Shown here: in pieces, positions 10,641-21,576 of the stretch
Numbering within the stretch: position 1 is the stretch's first letter
Layout of the letters: each line of letters begins with the position of its first letter
Assembly (NCBI RefSeq): GCF_000003815.2
Contig: NC_049987.1
Span: forward strand, 23,179,661 to 23,243,660
DNA from: Branchiostoma floridae
Taxonomy: Eukaryota; Chordata; Leptocardii; Amphioxiformes; Branchiostomatidae
Length of the DNA: 64,000 bases
Direction: 5' to 3'
Program-made: the position numbers and the translations under genes
Notes under the pieces: generated by a model
The model's input: only the letters and a program-made list of their open reading frames with translations
Databases searched by the model: none
What the model was told of the DNA's origin: nothing

Positions 10641-13600
10641 ATGGTGGCTCCGGTCTTCTGTTTCCTTGTCGTGGTTCTCGCTGGGGCTCAGGCTGTCCAG
10701 TCGGACGACGGAGATTGGAGAGAGGGTTTTCGTCAACTTCAGCAGATGATTATTTCTTTTGCAGAAGATATGAGTTCGTTGAAGATGGAAATGGAGGTAA
10801 ACTTTGCCATATGGACTCCTTCAGAGACTCTTTTGTCATATGTTTTTGCTATATATATATATTTTTTTCCATATCTTTTCATTACTATACCCCGTATACT
10901 TAGAAAAGCCCATGTGTTAATCCATTCTGCTGAAGAGATCATGACGTTGAAGTTGGAAATGGTAAAGTTGAAGTTGGTAAAATGCTACCATATGGATACC
11001 TTCTGAATGTTGACATAATTCATCATATGCTCTTTCTAATCATTGTCGTTCGATCGTCCTGAAGAAAAAGTAGTCTATTTGCTGTCCTTATATTGGATCT
11101 CATCGGCTCGACTTGAAATGAATGGATGGATATTTTTTTTCTCAGTATACGATTTTCTCCAGCAGTCAACAGTATGTAGAATTTATTATCAATAATATCT
11201 GCCAGGTGGAAGAATTCCCATGCACATAGTTACATACGTCACAGGAAATTAATAGTTGTCATTTTGAGAATTTGAATTCAAAGGCTTTGAAACAGTTTCC
11301 AACCAAATCATAAACTCCCAAGTGAAGGGAATGCCTCATTCATAGACGACTAAGGCGCCTATACTGAATTTAACTCAATATTACTGCATTGGACCAAGTT
11401 ACCAGATCCACAAATGTGAAGACAATTGACCATATTGTTCAAAGTAACTAGGGAAAGGGAGGGAAAACAAAGATAGCACATTGGAATGCGAGGAGTACAA
11501 TGGAATGAAACAAACACTTGGTGTTATTGTTTTGCTGTTTGGTAAATCTAATCCATTTGGTCCATGCGCCAGCCTGGTTATTCACTCTCACTCACTCCGG
11601 CGAGCTCGCTCGGAATCTCCACATAACTAGTTTCCTCCACCCCTTTTTATCATCCATCGGTGCGGGTAGTTGTTGCAGGTCCAAACCGCTGTCTTCAGCA
11701 AGCTGCTTAGTGTACGACTTTCGCTTTCTTCCCCTGCCTCTGTTTCCGTAGTTCGGATTCCACAGTAACAGTTTGTGCACTACTAGTATTTTGTCCTTTT
11801 TCCTCCAGCCATGACCAGCAAAACGCAGTCTCCTTTGCCGAATAGTTTTGGTTATATATCGTTAATTTTTAAATCATGGTTTGATGGGCGTGTTAGACCA
11901 TAACGTCTATTATTGCATGTGCTACTAACATATTTGCCGACGACAATTACGTCATCTAAGTTTATTGATGAAACTCTTGCGATACATTAAGCAGGTGCAT
12001 TAACAAGACCAAAGGGCATCCTGTTTAGTTGGAACAATCCCCCAGGCAGCGGAAGTGTTGTCTTTGGCTTGACAGCTTCAGCTTATGAACTTGGTGATTG
12101 CACTGACCGAGTTTAATGTCGAGAAATACTTTTCTTCTGACAAACAATGAACGGCTTCTTTAATTCACTGTATCTGTCAGGACATGAGGAAGACAATGGC
12201 GACAGCGGATGCTGGGCTTGCAGGAAATGATGTTGACGACGTACCGAGGAACACACGCCAGATTTCTTGTGAAAATGGTACAGATTTTACTTCATTCTAA
12301 CATATTCATCAATCCATTAGACTAAGTTAAGATCTTCATTTGTCAGGTGCTGCATGGCAAATACCGTAACATATGTACTCTATCCTATCCTATCATAGGT
12401 CATGTGGGTTTTACTGAGCAAACTGAAACATCAGCCTGTACCAGTCTGCAATGCTCGCCCGGTCGAGACGGTCGGGACGGCGCGCCGGGCCGGGACGGGG
12501 CTGCGGGAAGAGACGGGCAGCCGGGACCGCAGGGGCCGATAGGACCGAAGGGTGACATCGGACCTGAGGTAAGGATCATTGGCAGTGCATTTGGTCCTCA
12601 ATACGGTGGATATACTATCATGTAGCAATACTGCCTTCATAACTAACTGTAACAATGACGCATTCTGTCTATTGCCCCGTACAGGGACCTCCTGGGGAGA
12701 AGGGAGAGACAGGAGCGGACGGGGACGGAGGTGAGAATCACATACATCCACACTATACCTGAATGTTCTCGGCAAAAGGAGCTCGTACATTCACTAGAAA
12801 AAGCCAATGGAATCAGGAATGTGCCATGTGTTGTGTGTTGTGCTCTTCTGTATATTCATTCGGTAGTCATATCATTATCAGTTATAACCTTCACGCTTAA
12901 TAGGAATAGGTCGGTCATCATCATTGGGTGACACGGTTACACACGGGGTTATAACGCCCTTGCGGGGTGACAAGCCCTTTCACTGGCAAGACAGGGATGC
13001 GCGTCTGGTAAATAGGTCGTGTTCTTAGTTTTATTTTAGTATTCCGTTATCAGGTCTGTGTGTGGCGATCGTTTCCTTTTGTCTTGCCCAGGAGGTTCCG
13101 TGTACATCCGCTGGGGAAGGACCACCTGTCCGAATGACACCGAGACGTCACTCGTTTACGACGGTAAGTCGTCATTTGAAAAACATGAACTGGTCACATA
13201 TAGTAGGGTTCTTTTGGCACAACCAAGGAATACTTACTTCCGACGTTTTGATGTCTATCAGACAAAATCATAAGGGTAGAATGACTGGAAACTACTTACT
13301 TCTTGCTGCTACTTATAAGCTATGTAGGTGGCGCTGTAGCAGCAAGAATGCCGTCCCAAACGTGGCTCAGCTTAATTGTATCCCCCGTCGTCTCTGTTCA
13401 TGACTGGAGCTGATTTTCTGATCCAAACTGCCTCCTTGAGTAGCAGCAAGAAGTAGTTTCCAGTCATTTTACCCTGATGTTGTTGTCTAATAGACATCGA
13501 AACGTCGGAAGTAAGTATTCATTGGTTGTGCCGAACGAACCTTACTATATGAATAATTACCAACCTGATGAAATTCCATTTGCTAGTCCCTTCCCAACGA

Positions 13601-14115
13601 GAGAATCGTGACGACAATATCTTTATTTCTCAGGTATCGCTGGAGGCGCACACTACTCTCACAGCGGGGGAGGCGCCAACTACGTCTGCCTAACGAAGGA
13701 TCCTGAGTGGGGGGTCTTCACGGATGGAAACCAGGGTAGTGCGTACATGTATGGCGCGGAGTATCAAGTCGACGAATTTGGAAACAACCCCTTCCAAGGC
13801 GCCTCCGTCTATGACCACGACGTCCCCTGCGCTGTCTGCCACGTGGCGTCTCGCGGCTCCAAGCTGATGATCCCCGCCCGCCTCAGCTGTCCTAGCGGCT
13901 GGACTCGGGAGTACAAGGGGTACCTAATGACAATGCATTATAATTACCACCGCACTGAGTTTGTCTGCATGGACGGGGAGCCCGAGACCAGGCCCGGCGG
14001 ACACGTAAACGTGAACGGCGCTCTGTTCTACCCGGTAGAAGCCAGCTGCGGGTCCCTGCCGTGTCCCAGCTACGTGCAGGGCCGTGAGCTGACCTGTGTG
14101 GTCTGCACCAAGTAA
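10641..14115 (+). CDS. Gene C: secreted C4-like collagen (6 exons, about 340 aa)
   Basis: Exons: 10641-10796, 12181-12277, 12399-12568, 12685-12730, 13092-13163, 13634-14115 (stop TAA). Signal peptide MVAPVFCFLVVVLAGAQA, then a C-type N-terminus (DDGDWREGFRQLQQM) shared only with gene K. The pro-segment site is RNTR instead of RNKR, still a minimal R-X-X-R but weaker for furin. The collagen exon opens TSACTSLQCSPGRDG, with two cysteines before the Gly-X-Y run. The head has one extra residue (YQVDEFGNNPF). The optional coiled-coil exon has lost its acceptor (about 10925-10963). The 1.4 kb first intron holds a LINE relic and a fossil RT fragment; the last intron holds a MITE. A membrane-type gene (D, broken) follows, as J follows K. 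AATAAA about 14206. Confidence 0.87.
11575..11830 (-). mobile_element. LINE ORF2 C-terminal relic (intron 1 of gene C)
   Basis: The minus strand encodes GRGRKRKSYTKQLAEDSGL followed by LPAPMDDKKGWRKLV. This is the pattern at the very C-terminus of non-LTR retrotransposon ORF2 proteins (GRPRKTW..QL..D.GL..., then DR..WR). Only this 3' end is present, a typical 5'-truncated insertion. The clade cannot be fixed from so little. Confidence 0.55.
11994..12110 (-). mobile_element. Fossil Ty3/Gypsy-like RT fragment (intron 1 of gene C)
   Basis: Same short relic as in genes B, E and K, at the same place relative to the pro-segment exon and in the same orientation to the gene. Broken, no LTRs; inherited through gene duplication. 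Confidence 0.5.
13198..13551. mobile_element. Palindromic MITE (last intron of gene C)
   Basis: Two imperfect arms of about 110 bp (13198-13308 and 13440-13551) face each other. Each has an outer CATATAGTA end and shared inner segments GGCACAACCAA, TACTTACTTCCGACGTTT and ATGACTGGAAACTACTT. About 130 bp separate the arms. No coding capacity; it looks like a foldback MITE. Confidence 0.75.
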
Positions 14116-15135
14116 CGCTCGCGTCTTCTACAACCCAGCTAGTTCACTAGAATAAAAGGGACTGAGACGAAGGCAGAGCAGAGTAGTAGTACAAAATAGA
14201 TGGTGAATAAAACAAGTAAACAGAGCAAAGTGTTTGTCCCCCTTTTTATTCTTGAACGGAAGGTTCACCCATTGAAATTTGACAGATGCAAATTTTTTAA
14301 ACGAATCCTCCCACCAGGGCCTTTTGCTAAGATTGTTTCAATATTGTGGTGATGACTTCTCGAAGCTGGCTGGAAAACTAAAATCTTATGATTTGATTCC
14401 AGTTAGGCAAACGTAGCAAATCCCAAAAGGCCATTGGTACGTAGATACCAAATTATTAGCGAGAAGAGAGAATCTGGTATAATATTGCAATATTCAGAAA
14501 ATCTTTTGAATTGACTTATAATACAAGGGTTAATAAATGCTGAATTCAACTGGTTTGAAAACTCACACACTTCACATCACGTAAGGTATCAAACACTACG
14601 TACTACATGTATATGCAACACTACAGATTATTTGAACTTCTAAAGTTCACTTTTTGACTGGCTCAACGAGAGAAATCACTTCAATGAAAGATATTGCACA
14701 TTCATGCAGCTTTGATCTCTTTCAAGGTAGCATGTTTGGTTGGATCCGTCCAGCTGTCTGATATTATGGTCAATATGACCGTGATAGGGACTGGTTTTGA
14801 CGTCGCAACGAATGTTTTGTGGCACAAACATGTTTCTGACGCTCTTATCCACATGATAAGAACATATATCTAAATACCATAGTTCAGAGATAACGTCCCA
14901 GACCTTGTTGGTATCCAGTCTTGCCTAAAGGTGTTAAAAGCGACCTGCGAGGTTATCTACAACAATAGTCGGACTGGGTTTATCCGGTTTAATTGACTTG
15001 ATCTGATGCGACCGTACCTGCGTCTGTTTCCTCATTGCAGTCCGAGCCAGTCCGAACAGTCAACGTTGGGACAATTCTGGCTCATCTTGAACTACACCAG
15101 GTCTTAGATACCTTCACTAACACTACCTTGAGAGA
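14116..15135. other. Intergenic spacer C to D
   Basis: It holds the 3' UTR of C and the upstream region of D. It matches 199-1106 over most of its length and 46395-47266 in inverted orientation. No additional gene. Confidence 0.75.
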
Positions 15136-16153
15136 ATGACGTCTGAGAAGCTTCCTTACGGTCACCTCATCATGCCGGAGAGAAGCGCCCGTCGGGAGCG
15201 CACGGGCGGCCCGCTTGGCTCGGTCGTCGGTGTTCTCGGCGCCGCCGCGGTGTTCGCCTCCGCCGTGGTGCTGGCCGTGATCGTGCAGAACATCGGGCAT
15301 GAGATGGGAAACCTCCGTGAAAGTGTGGCCGCCCTGAAAACAGCGGCCGAGAGAGATCACGAAGTGAATGCTAAACTACAAGAAAGGGTGGCTATCCTTA
15401 CTGTGACGACTAAGACGGATCAAGAGGGGATAGCTAAACTACAAGAGAGTGTGGCCACCCTCCAAACAGCAGCCGAGAGAGATCACAACGACATGGCCAA
15501 ACTCCAAGCTCGAGCCGAGAGAGATCACGACGACATGGCCAAACTCCAAGCTCGGGCCGAGAGAGACCAGGAAGAGGTCCTGTCCCTGAGGGAGCGGATT
15601 GTCGTGCTGGAAACACAGATCCGAGGCGGGAGTTTCCCACACAACTACGCCGAACAACAACAAACGTCGGAAGTAAGTAGCCATATTGTCAACAGTAGGA
15701 GTAGTTACAATATATGTAGTTACAGCGCTAGATATTTGAGTCTTTGATACGGACTTTCTAGCCAGCAGGCCAGGACAGCCACAACTCTTACGGTGCTTGT
15801 ATAATAGTCCTCCTACGCAGGTACCATGCATGTGGATTGTACAAGCCCGATTTTGCCAGTAGATTGTGCGTTTGCATTTTGCCTTCTAGTATATTATATC
15901 CCCCAAATCTCAGCAAGCACACGGTTAAACATGGCGTACTGACTTGTGGTATATTCCGTCCTACCCGACCGGTTCTGTGCAGAGCCCTGAGGGAGAACAG
16001 CCTGGGCACGTCGCTGAGACTGACTCCGGGGCACAGAACAACAACGCCACGATGGGAGGGCTTCTGCGCAGGCGCTCCAAAAGAGACTTGTCCGGGACTA
16101 AGCCAGCTGCGGGTCCCTGCCGTGTCCCAGCTACGTGCAGGGCCGTGAGCTGA
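15136..16153 (+). CDS. Gene D: deletion-fusion membrane-type copy (TM, coiled coil and furin site only, about 235 aa)
   Basis: Exon 1 (15136-15672) is nearly identical to gene A: basic tail, TM helix, heptad coiled coil, and a normal GTAAGT donor. Exon 2 starts at 15983 and reads through RRRSKRDLSG to about 16097. It then joins directly to the end of a head exon (AGCCAGCTGCGGGTCC onward). All collagen exons and most of the head are gone. The joined tail is read out of frame (TKPAAGPCRVPATCRAVS) and stops at 16151-16153; the original head frame would have ended at about 16176. The following 3' UTR, polyA signal (about 16265) and spacer match those after gene A, so one deletion inside an A-like gene explains it. 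It may be a pseudogene or may make a stalk without head. Confidence 0.8.
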
Positions 16154-16444
16154 CCTGTGTGGTCTGCACCAAGTAATGCCCGAGTCTTCAACGACACAGA
16201 CAGATGATTAGCGAGTAAACATTGAGGCTAAGGTAAAGCTAAGTAGTAGTACAGATTGATTGATAAATAAAATATCTAAACAGAGCAAAGTGTTTGTCAT
16301 TTTTCAGTCATCCGCTGATGTCCATGACCAATCTGATTATGGAAAAATATCAACGTTCACCTGTTAACTACAATCTCCAACACAGAATAAAATGGACTTA
16401 CCCAAATTTTCGACTGAGCGACTCTAGTCTTTGTCAAGGAATGG

Positions 16445-16745
16445 ACGATCCACTGCTTCTGTGACGTCACGTTATGTAAATAGCACACGTGACTCCGTGA
16501 TCAGTGGATCATAAGTTGCAGAAAGTCGATGGCGCCCTTCGTGTCTGTTGAAAGATAGTTTTAGGGCTCTGATGTTGTAGACTTCCTTGATCCCTCTAGC
16601 AAATAAGTCTGGCTCTGTGTCCAGGATTTTCACTTTGTCCAGTGAGACTGATGTGTGTCCATGTGACTGGATGTGACACACGGTCACCAAAACGACGGTG
16701 GAAATAAAGCAATGGTTGCTTAAAACGAGTCCCTTTATTCAGTAA
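16445..16745 (-). mobile_element. Penelope-like retroelement 3' relic
   Basis: The minus strand encodes HGHTSVSLDKVKILDTEPD, RGIKEVYNIRALKLSFNR and then HRLSATYDPLI. I recognise this as the end of the GIY-YIG endonuclease part of Penelope-like elements. The + sequence just after it (GGTCACCAAAACGACGG, then ATAAAGCAATGGTTGCTT) resembles the terminal repeat also seen in gene E. It is 5'-truncated and not functional. Confidence 0.6.
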
Positions 16746-17094
16746 ATATTACCTAGTAGTAAAAGTCAATGGAAACGTGGCTCAGGTGGCTTCAGTCTTC
16801 AAATTCTCATTGACGCTAAAACTTCATTTGAGGACCTTTCTGAGCCGTAATATACCGATACGCAAATGAAACACCAATATGATGAATTGAGTTCTTTGAT
16901 CAATTAGCCTATTGATCGATACAAATGTGAATATTGATGAATAAACATGCAATGAGTATAGTGCATGTCTTGCATGCTATTCTTCAGACACATGGCGTCG
17001 TCTTTACAGCTTACACAACAGTTTTCATGGTGCTCGCGTGACGTTTACATTGTTATCGATCCAACGACGTATGCTTTGTTTGAACAGTACCACG

Positions 17095-17102
17095 TATAAA
17101 AG
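17095..17102 (+). promoter_or_regulatory. TATA box of gene E
   Basis: TATAAAAG sits 68 bp before the ATG at 17170, the same spacing as in gene B. The sequence between the box and the ATG is largely conserved between the two genes. Confidence 0.75.
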
Positions 17103-17169
17103 TGAACAACAGACGACAAAGTTCGCAGAAGCACTTCCTTTCTTTCACTTTGACAGCTAAACTAGAAAC

Positions 17170-20100
17170 ATGGTGGCTCTAATCTACTGTTTTCTCGTCG
17201 TGGTTCTCGCTGGAGCTCAGTCTTTCCAGCTGGACACCAGAGACCTTCAACTGCAGCAGATAATGCAAATGTTTTCCGACGAGATGAAGGCGTTGAAGAA
17301 TGAAATGGCGGCAACGTTCGCTGAGGAGATGAAGACCTTGAAGATGGAGGTGGAGGTAAGTTTTATTTATATGGTAACGAAGCGTTCGTTACATGATGAA
17401 TTCCATGGACGCTTACCTCGTACCTGACTGGTACAAGTTCCTCAACTACAGCAGATTAATTATGGGTTCTGCCAAGGAGATCAAGACTTTGAAGTTAGAA
17501 TTGGAGGTAAATGTACCATATGGAAAAAATGGATGCGTTTCGCATGGTGGTATTTTTGTCATTCGTTCTTGCTAAAAAGTTTTTTACTGTTCCTATTGGC
17601 TTTTCATCCCCATATATTGCGGCAAAAATGATCTTTTCGTTGTCCTGTGTGCGCTGAATCTCATTTCGTCGTCGTCTTTAAATGACTGCATGGATCGGGT
17701 TTCTCAGCATATGGTTCCCTACCAGTCAACAAACTGTAGAATATTTACAGTCTTTATAACTGGGACAATTGGCAGATGGCAGAGTTCACATGCTCACGGT
17801 CCGATGATTCACAAATAATTGAAAGTTGCCATTTTGTGAATTTGTCGTAAACAGACATATTTCGAATTCAAAACAATTTCGAGCCAGGCCGGTAATAAAC
17901 TGGCAAGTTGAAGGGAATTTCTTATGTTACATCCATAAAAAATTAAGACGTCTGTATTGAATAAAACGTAATATCACTGTATTGGACCACGTTGCCAGAT
18001 CCCCGAATGTGATTACAATGGACCATATTGTTCAAATTAGGCAAGTAAAGGAAGGGGAAAAGATAGGAAAACGGAATACGATGAGTACGATGAGTTGAAA
18101 AAACTGTTCGGTTTTATTTTTGTGTGAAACTGGTTGATTTGGTCCAAATTTCACCCTGCTTTATATCTATCATAAGTTTTAAGCTGTGTCTTGATTGGTG
18201 AGAACATTGCCGAAAACAATTACGTCATCTAAGTATTGATCATTGACAGGTTGGTCTGTTTAATCTCTCGTTGAATCGTTGAAATGAAGCGGGTGCATTA
18301 AGAAGACCAAAGAGTATCCTTTCCAATTTGAATAATCATCAGGGGAGTTAAAATACTGTTTTGGTCTTGTCAACTTATGTTAGCTTTACTTACCAGATAA
18401 TAGACTCGTAACAAGTATAGAGTCCTCTTGTAGCTCCTGACAAATAATCAAGGGACTCTTCAATCATTGTATCTTTCAGGACATGAAGAAGACCATGGAT
18501 GTTGGCCTTGCAGGAGATGATGTTGATGACGTACCGAGGAACAAACGCCAGATTTCTTGTGAAGATGGTGCAGCTTTATTTCATTCTATATTACTCAAGC
18601 CATTTAATTAAGACAACATGTTTTATTGTCAACACGTTTGCTTCCTATACTCTATTTGGCATGTCAATGTTTCTCATAGTGTAAAATCTGTAACTGTCGG
18701 ACAACATTGACTTCATTATGCAAATAAAATAATCTCGATACCGTTTATCTGATCCAGTAACAGGTCACGTGGGTCTAACTGACCCATTTGAAGCATCGGG
18801 TTGCATCATGGGTCTCCAGGGTCCGCCGGGCCGAGACGGTCGGGACGGTGACCCAGGTCGGGACGGGGCTGCGGGACGAGACGGGCAGCCGGGACCACAG
18901 GGGCCGGCGGGACCGAGGGGTGACATCGGGCCGGAGGTAAAGATTCTCGGCAACGTTTTCTGTCTTCTGACATTGTGGCAAGATTGGCGGCAGAACTAAC
19001 AGTCATCCTAACTTGTAATATCTGTTTCCGTGAATAGTTTCATCAGGTTGGTACGTCACCGAATAGAGAAACTCTTTTTACACAGCCATTGCTTTATTCA
19101 CACCGACGTTTCATTGATGTTTTATACGCCTTTGCGTTTATGACCGCATTGTAAAGATTTTGCATAAATCTGTCTGTACATGTGTCAATACTTTACGTTT
19201 TGTGACCGCATCTGAACTGTGAGCAGCAACACCTGTCCCGTAGTACAACGTGAACCAGTCAGAATTGCCATGAAGAAGGTGACAGACGGTCACCGAAACG
19301 TCGGTGTGGATAAAGCAATGGTTGTGTAAAAATAGTCTCTTTATTCCGTAATATCTGTTGCATACGCGCACATACAGGGGCCTCCTGGACAGCAGGGAGA
19401 GACGGGAGCGGACGGGATTGGAGGTTAGAGTCGTTAGCTACTACCGTTAGCATTATATTTGAATTAGGGTAGGTCTTTTTTTCAAGCCAATTGATATATG
19501 GGGGCGGGTCATTACTGTGTCTGAATTTTCAGAATTTTCAGACTTTCAGAATTAATAAGCAATTCCATGTATTGTAGTTTTTCAAATAACTCTGAACATT
19601 TTTAATCACTTATCAGAATAATGTTTCACTTGCATGGATGTCCTGGTTGCTAAATCGTCTCCTTTTTTTACCCAGGAGGTTCCGTGTACATCCGCTGGGG
19701 AAGGACCACCTGTCCGAATGTCACCGAAACGTCACTGATTTACGACGGTTAGTCGCCATCTTATCATTCACATGTTGTCAACATGTTGAGAGTTTTCTTT
19801 TATAAGATACTGACACCATTGAATGCAGAGACGCTTAGACACTAGGATACATTTGTCATGATGGGTAATGTTGACTTGCAAGCTCCTATTTTCATCGCCA
19901 TGAATTAAAAAGAAATGAATAGATATCATGTAGTCTGGCAGATTAAAACTGTCTTTGACATCAAAGTGTCTCCTTCATGAATCATTATTTCCCAAAGTGA
20001 ACCCAGCAAAGTATTCATTTTGTAGGTATCGCTGGAGGCTCACACTACGCTCACAGTGGAGGAGGCGCCAACTACGTCTGCCTACCGAAGGAGCCTGAGT

Positions 20101-20504
20101 GGGGAGTCTTCACGGATGGAAACCAGGGTACCGCGTACATGGCGGGGGCGGAGTATGAACTCATAGATGGAAACAACCCCTTCCAAGGCACCTCCCTCCA
20201 TGATCACGACGTCCCCTGCGCTGTCTGCCACGTGGCGTCTCGCGGCTCCAAGCTGATGATCCCCGCCCGTCTCAGCTGTCCTAGCGGCTGGACCCGGGAG
20301 TACAAGGGGTACCTCATGACCGAACATCGCACTCGCTACCGCACCGAGTTCGTCTGCATGGACGGGGAGCCCGAGACCAGGCCCGGCGGACATTTGGACC
20401 AAAACGGCGCGCTGCTCTACCCGGTGGAAGCCAGCTGCGGGGCCCTGCCGTGTCCCAGCTACGTGCAGGGCCGTGAGCTGACCTGTGTGGTCTGCACCAA
20501 GTAA
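17170..20504 (+). CDS. Gene E: secreted C4-like collagen (6 exons, about 347 aa)
   Basis: Exons: 17170-17355, 18480-18567, 18764-18936, 19378-19423, 19676-19747, 20026-20504 (stop TAA). The signal peptide MVALIYCFLVVVLAGAQS and the helix LQQIMQMFSDEMKALK pair it with gene B. Exon 1 is 45 bp longer because the coiled coil carries an extra 15 residues (NEMAATFAEEMKTLK), apparently an internal duplication. The pro-segment is nine bases shorter than in B and ends PRNKRQISCEDG. The collagen exon departs from the others (GCIMGLQGPPGRDG, GPAGPRGDIGPE). The head keeps a sequon as NVT. A frame-disrupted copy of the optional coiled-coil exon lies at 17452-17506. AATAAA about 20589. Confidence 0.88.
17452..17506 (+). 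pseudogene. Decayed optional coiled-coil exon of gene E
   Basis: MGSAKEIKTLKLELE is readable with a good donor (GAG then GTAAAT). The distance from the acceptor is one base off for phase 0, so splicing it in would shift the frame. Intact in gene K. Confidence 0.55.
18290..18395 (-). mobile_element. Fossil Ty3/Gypsy-like RT fragment (intron 1 of gene E)
   Basis: The same antisense relic as in B, C and K, more worn here. Broken and without LTRs; shared by descent. Confidence 0.4.
19065..19350. mobile_element. Penelope-like terminal repeats, inverted pair (intron 3 of gene E)
   Basis: An inverted pair: CAGCCATTGCTTTATTCACA (left) and ATAAAGCAATGGTTGTGTAA (right), each next to a CCGACGTTTC / GAAACGTCGG segment. 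The right copy reads GGTGACAGACGGTCACC, a hairpin, followed by GAAACGTCGG. That resembles stem II plus the GAAA box of the hammerhead ribozymes known from Penelope-like element termini; the first conserved box is not intact. Confidence 0.5.
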
Positions 20505-21576
20505 CGGCCGCGTAAGATTGGCAAATAAGGCATTGACCACTTTGAGTCCAATGCAAAGCCAAGTAGTAGAGCAATATAGTTACATGATAAATAAAAGTGT
20601 CAAACAGAGCCAATTGTTTGTCTTTCCCTCTTCAGCTCAAGGTTTCTTCACTGAAATGTGATAACTGGGAAGTGTGTTAAAGATCATTGTAAGACTCAAA
20701 ACGATTTGTTTGGAATAATTTATGTATGATAGTAATAGAGTTGAAAAGTAAAATATGCAAGAAATGATTTTGTCCGAGGTCTATCAGGGCACTGCAAAAG
20801 TTTATTCTTAAAGAAGCTACATGCTAAATAATAACTTAGCTATCGTTTCTCTCTTTTCTGACTAATAAACTCATATGTTTGCATACTCTCAAACCAAACA
20901 GCTTATTACTGTTAGTTGCAAGAAAATCACATTATTGTTGGGCCTATGTAATTAAGGAACTCCGATGTTGTTGATGACGCGATGATGAGATCAGTACCAT
21001 GGTCATGGTCACACATCAGAGGTTAAAATCGTCTTGAAAATCTTATTCATACTTAATTCAGAAGCATTTCGGAAAGTTAGATGTTGCTGTGTCAGTATTT
21101 GAACATGTTAACAGATATGTTAACAGATTTGTCACGGCTTAGTCGTTCCGCTACAACATAACGTGTATCGCACTATAGCGCAATATTGACAGGTTGGTTA
21201 ATGTATCAACAGTGTTTTGATTCTAGTTATCAAAAGTAGCAAAAACCAGCAGAGGCATGGAAGGGCCGAACTGTCCTTGGCGGTAATTGTCAAATCATAT
21301 GGTGACGATGGAGAAGTCAATGTTCAAAGGGCCTTTCACAAAAATATATGAGATCTCCAACAATGTATATCTAACACTACAGCTTGTTTAGACATCTGAA
21401 GTCCACTTTCCGACTGACGCAACACTCTCATAAAGAACGTTTTTCCTTCATGACATTTACACTGCTCTCTTTGATTTTTGAAAGTTGCATGTTTGGATGG
21501 ACCCTACAAAATTGGGCGGTCCACAGGACGAAGAACATTTCTTTTCTCCGTTTGGTCTGTGAAGCACCACGTCGGC
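20505..21576. other. Intergenic spacer E to F
   Basis: It holds the 3' UTR of E and the upstream region of F; no other gene seen. The final 200 bp resemble the upstream regions of G and H (TCCACTTTCCGACTGACGCAAC, GACATTTACACTGCTC), so F, G and H share a promoter ancestry. Confidence 0.65.

Larger units (their letters stand above)
16182..17169. other. Spacer D to E with a Penelope-like relic
   Basis: It contains the inherited 3' UTR of D (AATAAA about 16265), a Penelope-like fragment and the promoter of E. Apart from that insertion it matches 4502-5297. Confidence 0.7.
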
